DNA of 30,896 bases from positions 1-30,896 of the IMG/VR virus record IMGVR_UViG_3300034068_000853; one strand, 5' to 3'. Under the pieces are notes generated by a model that made no database searches, was not told the origin of the DNA, and saw only the letters and a list, made by a program, of their open reading frames with translations. The DNA is from a virus. Within the stretch, counting starts at the first letter, position 1; each line of letters begins with the position of its first letter. The translations under genes were made by a program, and so were the position numbers. Shown in pieces: positions 27,718 to 30,896 of this stretch.

Positions 27718-28119
27718 ATGGTTAGGCGCGTGATCCTTTTGTGTGGCCCGCCGGCTTCCGGCAAAAGCACGCTGGCATCGTCCACGGTCTTTGATGGTCT
27801 GCCGGTGTTTGATGTTGATGTGCCGCCATGGTCGGGTGATGAAGTTTTGTTTGGTCAGGCTTTGCGCCAGATCGGTGTGACACCAGATGCGCAAGCGTTG
27901 GTGATCCGGTCGGGTGCAACTTTGGTGGCAAGAAAACAGGCCGCCGATTTGGTGAAGGCCACTGAAACAATTGTGTTGATGGTTGATGCGAAAACCTGTG
28001 TTGATCGCGTGATCAAGCGTGGCCGTTTGAACATTCCAATTGCCCGCCAGATCGCTGGTGTGCGTTATTGGTGGGATCATTTCGAACCCGAACCGCACCG
28101 CACTTCAAGGGATTGGTGA
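27718..28119 (+). CDS. P-loop kinase, polynucleotide kinase-like
   Basis: A 133-residue kinase. GPPASGKST (residues 10-18) is a Walker A loop, IVLMVDAKTCVDRVIKRGR near residues 84-102 is the lid region with arginines, and the end has VRYWWDHFEPE. The fold is like the AAA_33/T4 polynucleotide kinase group, which phosphorylates 5' ends of nucleic acids; small-molecule kinases of the same fold cannot be ruled out. The usual partner domain, a HAD phosphatase, is missing here but a stand-alone one lies at 1290-1697. ATG 27718 has CGGGGTGG upstream; the open frame before it crosses the non-coding region. Confidence 0.72.
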   Translation: MVRRVILLCGPPASGKSTLASSTVFDGLPVFDVDVPPWSGDEVLFGQALRQIGVTPDAQALVIRSGATLVARKQAADLVKATETIVLMVDAKTCVDRVIKRGRLNIPIARQIAGVRYWWDHFEPEPHRTSRDW

Positions 28120-28121
28120 AC

Positions 28122-28454
28122 ATGGCGAAACCTGTTTCACCAAAGATTGAACCGACACCGGATTTGCGCATTGTGGTTCGCGCGTGCATTGACCAGATGG
28201 GTTGGCTTACACCATCGGATCAGGCCACTGTTGCGCTGGCGTTGCACTACGCAGAAATGATTGAAACAGCCGAAGACCGCGCAAAGGTTTTGGGTTGGCA
28301 TGGGCCGCATTTGTTGAATACCCTTCGGGCTTTGGGCGGGACACCAGCGGATCGCAAATCCATTGGTGTTGAAGAAAGGGTGGGTGGCCGTCTTGCCGAA
28401 CTTAGGTCTTTACGGATCGGAAGCCCCACGGATAGCGACACCGCCGAAGCGTGA
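28122..28454 (+). CDS. terminase small subunit
   Basis: A 110-residue protein directly before the large subunit. It has a helical core (DLRIVVRACIDQMGWLTPSDQATVALALHYAEMIETAEDRA), then HLLNTLRALGGTPADRKSIGV and a charged tail. The TPSDQATVALALHYA segment is typical of P27-like small subunits, which recognise the packaging site and stimulate the large subunit. ATG 28122 follows CAAGGG and lies two bases after the kinase stop. It overlaps the large subunit by 71 bases, longer than other overlaps in this genome. Confidence 0.8.
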   Translation: MAKPVSPKIEPTPDLRIVVRACIDQMGWLTPSDQATVALALHYAEMIETAEDRAKVLGWHGPHLLNTLRALGGTPADRKSIGVEERVGGRLAELRSLRIGSPTDSDTAEA

Positions 28455-29841
28455 ATTGACGCGCGAAACCACGCGCGGTTTTGAAGTCATTGATTTTGCT
28501 GAAACCGTTTTGGGCATGGTGTTGCTACCGTGGCAAAAATGGTTGTTCATTCACGCACTTGAATTGGATGAATCGGGTTCATACCGTTTCGAAACCGTGG
28601 TGGTTGAAGTCGCCCGACAAAATGGCAAGACAGCGGCAATGAAAGTTTTGTCTTTGTGGCGAATGTATCTTGACCGCGCACCTTTGGTGATCGGGACGGC
28701 ACAGAATTTGGACACATCGGAAGAAGCATGGTTGTCGGCTGTCGAAATGGCAGAGAATGTTCCCGACCTTGCGGCCGAAATTGAAGCGGTGGACAAAGCC
28801 GCTGGCCGGAAACAACTACGGTTGAAGACCGGTGAACGGTACAAAATCGCGGCGGCTTCTCGCCGTGGTGGCCGTGGGTTGTCCGGTGATCTAGTTTTGT
28901 TGGACGAATTACGCGAACACCAAACTTGGGATTCGTGGTCGGCTGTGACAAAAACTACGATGGCCAGACCGCAATCACAGGTGTGGGCTTTTTCCAATGC
29001 GGGTGACCGTTTCAGTGTGGTGTTGAAACACCTTCGATCACAGGCAATCACCAGCATTGAAAATGGTGAAGATTCGCCGTTGGCTTTGTTTGAATGGTCT
29101 GCCCCTGATGATTGTGATTTGTCTGACCGTCAGGCTTGGGCACAGGCCAACCCCGCGCTTGGTCATTTGATTTCGGAACGCTCCATTTCTTCGGCTTCAA
29201 CCACTGACCCTGAACCTGTTTTCCGCACCGAAGTTTTGTGTCAATGGGTTGATGTGATTTCTGATCCACCGATTGATCTTGATGCGTGGGCTGTGTGCCG
29301 TGATGTGTCGGCTAGTTTTGATGGCGCGTTTGCCATTGGTGTTGATGTTGCACCGAACGCTGGTTCGGCCGCTATCGCGGCGGCTGGTTTCCGCGCTGAT
29401 GGTGTGTTGGTCATTGATGTGATTGAACACCATGGCGGTTTGGATTGGTTGTTGCCAAGGCTTGAACAGATTGTGAAGGATCACAAACCCGATGTGGTGG
29501 TGATTGATCCACGATCAGAGGCCGGCCAATTGTTGCCTGATCTTGCCAAAGCCGGCATTGATGTTTTGGCTTTGAAAACTTTTGATGTGGTGCAAGCGTG
29601 TGGTGGGTTTGTTTCGTTGGTGAAGGCTGGCCGGTTGCGCCACCTTGGGCAGGATTCGTTGGATGTTGCGGTGTCTGGTGTGACGCGCCGAAGGGTTGGC
29701 GATGCGTGGTGTTTTTCGCGCCGTGACATTTCCCTTGACATTTCCCCTTTGTACGCCGTGACTTTCGCGGCCCACGCTTTGAAAGCCGCACCACCACCGG
29801 CGGCTGTTTCTTCCATTGTCAATTTGAATGATTACCTGTGA
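28384..29841 (+). CDS. terminase large subunit (ATPase and nuclease)
   Basis: A 485-residue packaging motor. The ATPase has Walker A ARQNGKT (residues 77-83) and Walker B LVLLDE (170-175), with RRGGRGLSGD between, strongly like actinophage large terminases. The nuclease domain has GVDVAP (Asp321) and VVIDPR (Asp375). It cuts concatemeric DNA and drives it through the portal. GTG 28384 is preferred because GAAGAAAGG lies five bases upstream and PNLGLYGSEAPRIATPP follows at the usual family start; an upstream TTG (28363) is possible. Confidence 0.94.
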   Translation: MAVLPNLGLYGSEAPRIATPPKRELTRETTRGFEVIDFAETVLGMVLLPWQKWLFIHALELDESGSYRFETVVVEVARQNGKTAAMKVLSLWRMYLDRAPLVIGTAQNLDTSEEAWLSAVEMAENVPDLAAEIEAVDKAAGRKQLRLKTGERYKIAAASRRGGRGLSGDLVLLDELREHQTWDSWSAVTKTTMARPQSQVWAFSNAGDRFSVVLKHLRSQAITSIENGEDSPLALFEWSAPDDCDLSDRQAWAQANPALGHLISERSISSASTTDPEPVFRTEVLCQWVDVISDPPIDLDAWAVCRDVSASFDGAFAIGVDVAPNAGSAAIAAAGFRADGVLVIDVIEHHGGLDWLLPRLEQIVKDHKPDVVVIDPRSEAGQLLPDLAKAGIDVLALKTFDVVQACGGFVSLVKAGRLRHLGQDSLDVAVSGVTRRRVGDAWCFSRRDISLDISPLYAVTFAAHALKAAPPPAAVSSIVNLNDYL

Positions 29842-29850
29842 GGCGGTCGC

Positions 29851-30009
29851 ATGATTTCAACGGTTGTTGAATTGGTTGGGTTTGCTTTGCTGGTTTTGTC
29901 GGCATTGGTTTTGTTTGGTGTTGGTGTTGCGCTGGCCGTTGCCGGTGTTTGTTGTTTGGTGATTGGTTATTTCGCGGCCGGTTTGCCAACGAAAGGTGAC
30001 CGGTCATGA
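29851..30009 (+). CDS. 52-residue membrane protein between terminase and portal
   Basis: A very hydrophobic short protein (residues 4-44), enough for one long or two short membrane spans, with a small charged end, PTKGDRS. AGGCGG precedes ATG 29851. Its stop overlaps the portal ATG (ATGA). A membrane protein is not needed for packaging, so it may have another role such as membrane modification or superinfection control; no family is recognised. Confidence 0.62.
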   Translation: MISTVVELVGFALLVLSALVLFGVGVALAVAGVCCLVIGYFAAGLPTKGDRS

Positions 30010-30896
30010 GCATTCTTCGCCGTAATGTCGAACAAAGATCAGGGCCTTTTCCCGATCCGATCATTCCGCCAAATTCACAGGCTGGCATTTTGTCAAGTGC
30101 TGGCACATTGGTCACCCCTGATTCGGTGTTGCGCATCGCGACTGTGTATGGGTGCGTGCGCATCATTGCTGAATCTGTGTCTTCAACCCCGCTTTATGTG
30201 TACCAAATGAATGGGAACATCAAGCAACGCGCCACCGATCCGGCCATGACGGATCGTTTGAACAACCTTTTTGTTGATCTGAATGGTGACCCTTTGCCTT
30301 TGTGGAATGGTGTCCACCGGTGGATCATGTCATTGGCGGTTCGCGGGAACGCTTACAGCGCAATCGTTGAACGCTCTGGCAAGTACCCAACCGGCATTGT
30401 TCCCCTGCACCCTGATGATGTTTCGGTGAAGCCGAAGCGCGAAGGCCAGCGCATTAGTGGCTGGTCGTGGGAAGTCGGGCGCGAACCCTTCCCAACCGAA
30501 GATTTGGTTCACATTCCCTTGATGGTTTCTGGTGCTGGCCCACTAGGCATTGGCCCATTGGAAGCGAAAGAAACCTTTGGGTTGGCTTTGGCGGCCCAAC
30601 AATTTGGTTCATCCTTCTTTGGTCAGGGCGCAACCGTGTCTGGTGTCATTGAAGTTGATGGTGCTTTGACCGCCGATGATGCCCGCGTGATTGCGGCTTC
30701 ATGGAATGAATCACATGGTGGTTTGAACAAAGCACATTTGCCAGCGGTTTTGACCGGTGGTGCATCGTTCAAACCAATCAGTGTGACACCGGAACAGGCA
30801 CAATTTTTGGAAACCCGCGCCTTTCAACGCACTGACATCATGGCTTTGTTTGGTGTCCCGCCACACATGGTTGGTGACACAGCGGCTTCAACATCA
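30006..30896 (+). CDS. portal protein, N-terminal part (3' truncated by window edge)
   Basis: The first 297 residues of the HK97-type portal protein, open to the last base. Recognisable parts are SVLRIATVYGCVRIIAESVS (residues 40-59), the helical crown region, LNGDPLPLWNGVHRWIMSLA, and the late FQRTDIMALFGVPPHMVGDT segment. That segment is normally followed in this family by about 45-55 residues before the point where base 2 of the window begins. The ATG overlaps the stop of the membrane protein gene. Confidence 0.93.
   Translation, partial: MSILRRNVEQRSGPFPDPIIPPNSQAGILSSAGTLVTPDSVLRIATVYGCVRIIAESVSSTPLYVYQMNGNIKQRATDPAMTDRLNNLFVDLNGDPLPLWNGVHRWIMSLAVRGNAYSAIVERSGKYPTGIVPLHPDDVSVKPKREGQRISGWSWEVGREPFPTEDLVHIPLMVSGAGPLGIGPLEAKETFGLALAAQQFGSSFFGQGATVSGVIEVDGALTADDARVIAASWNESHGGLNKAHLPAVLTGGASFKPISVTPEQAQFLETRAFQRTDIMALFGVPPHMVGDTAASTS

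Overview
The window is almost the whole genome of a tailed, siphovirus-type (HK97-like) phage, apparently of a Gram-positive and probably actinobacterial host. The host inference rests on the GAAAGG ribosome-binding cores, which fit a 16S tail ending CCUUUC, on the actinophage-like terminase, tail terminator and zinc-ribbon/helix-turn-helix proteins, and on frequent ATGA/GTGA stop-start overlaps and GTG/TTG starts. The two window ends are the two halves of one portal gene (30006-30896, then 2-439). Only about 45-55 codons seem to be missing, so the contig is probably a circular or permuted molecule of roughly 31 kb opened inside the portal gene. No integrase, tRNA or CRISPR array was seen.

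Layout. 26250-30896 and 1-439: DNA-binding protein, small ORF, HNH nuclease, a 219-bp non-coding stretch (candidate packaging site), P-loop kinase, terminase small and large subunits, a small membrane protein and the portal. 436-9590: prohead protease, HAD phosphatase, major capsid protein, head fibre-like protein, head-tail adaptor, tail terminator, tail tube and tail assembly chaperones with a GGGAAAA slippery site. 9587-13377: tape measure and a tail-tip protein with a LamG-like insert. 13393-14752: two holin-like proteins and an M15-type endolysin. 14787-16560: DnaQ-like exonuclease, HExxH protein, membrane protein and DUF6378-like protein, closed by a strong terminator. 16680-17867 (minus strand): two paralogous ribbon-helix-helix proteins and two small genes. 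18017-25329: many small genes, a resolvase-like nuclease, a membrane-anchored lysozyme-like protein, a RecB-like nuclease, a DNA methyltransferase, an SSB-like protein, a primase-polymerase and a RepA/RecA-like helicase. 25380-25957 (minus): a second small leftward cassette.

The most unusual parts are regulatory and modular. The two leftward cassettes are driven by near-identical 116-bp leader regions (17460-17575 and 25958-26073), direct repeats that bracket the replication module. Each carries a promoter whose spacer holds a GGTGT-N3-ACACC palindrome. A third, longer site of the same type lies next to the ribbon-helix-helix repressor gene at 17867, which suggests a three-promoter regulon. 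The bracketed module is C/A-rich on the plus strand while the flanks are G/T-rich, and the switch near 26 kb coincides with a perfect DnaA box and a large hairpin.

A second theme is a separated polynucleotide kinase/phosphatase-like pair. The kinase half sits next to the HNH nuclease and terminase. The phosphatase half sits between protease and capsid and ends in nearly the same tail (LSLARA-x-ARR) as the protease, which could be a capsid-targeting signal.
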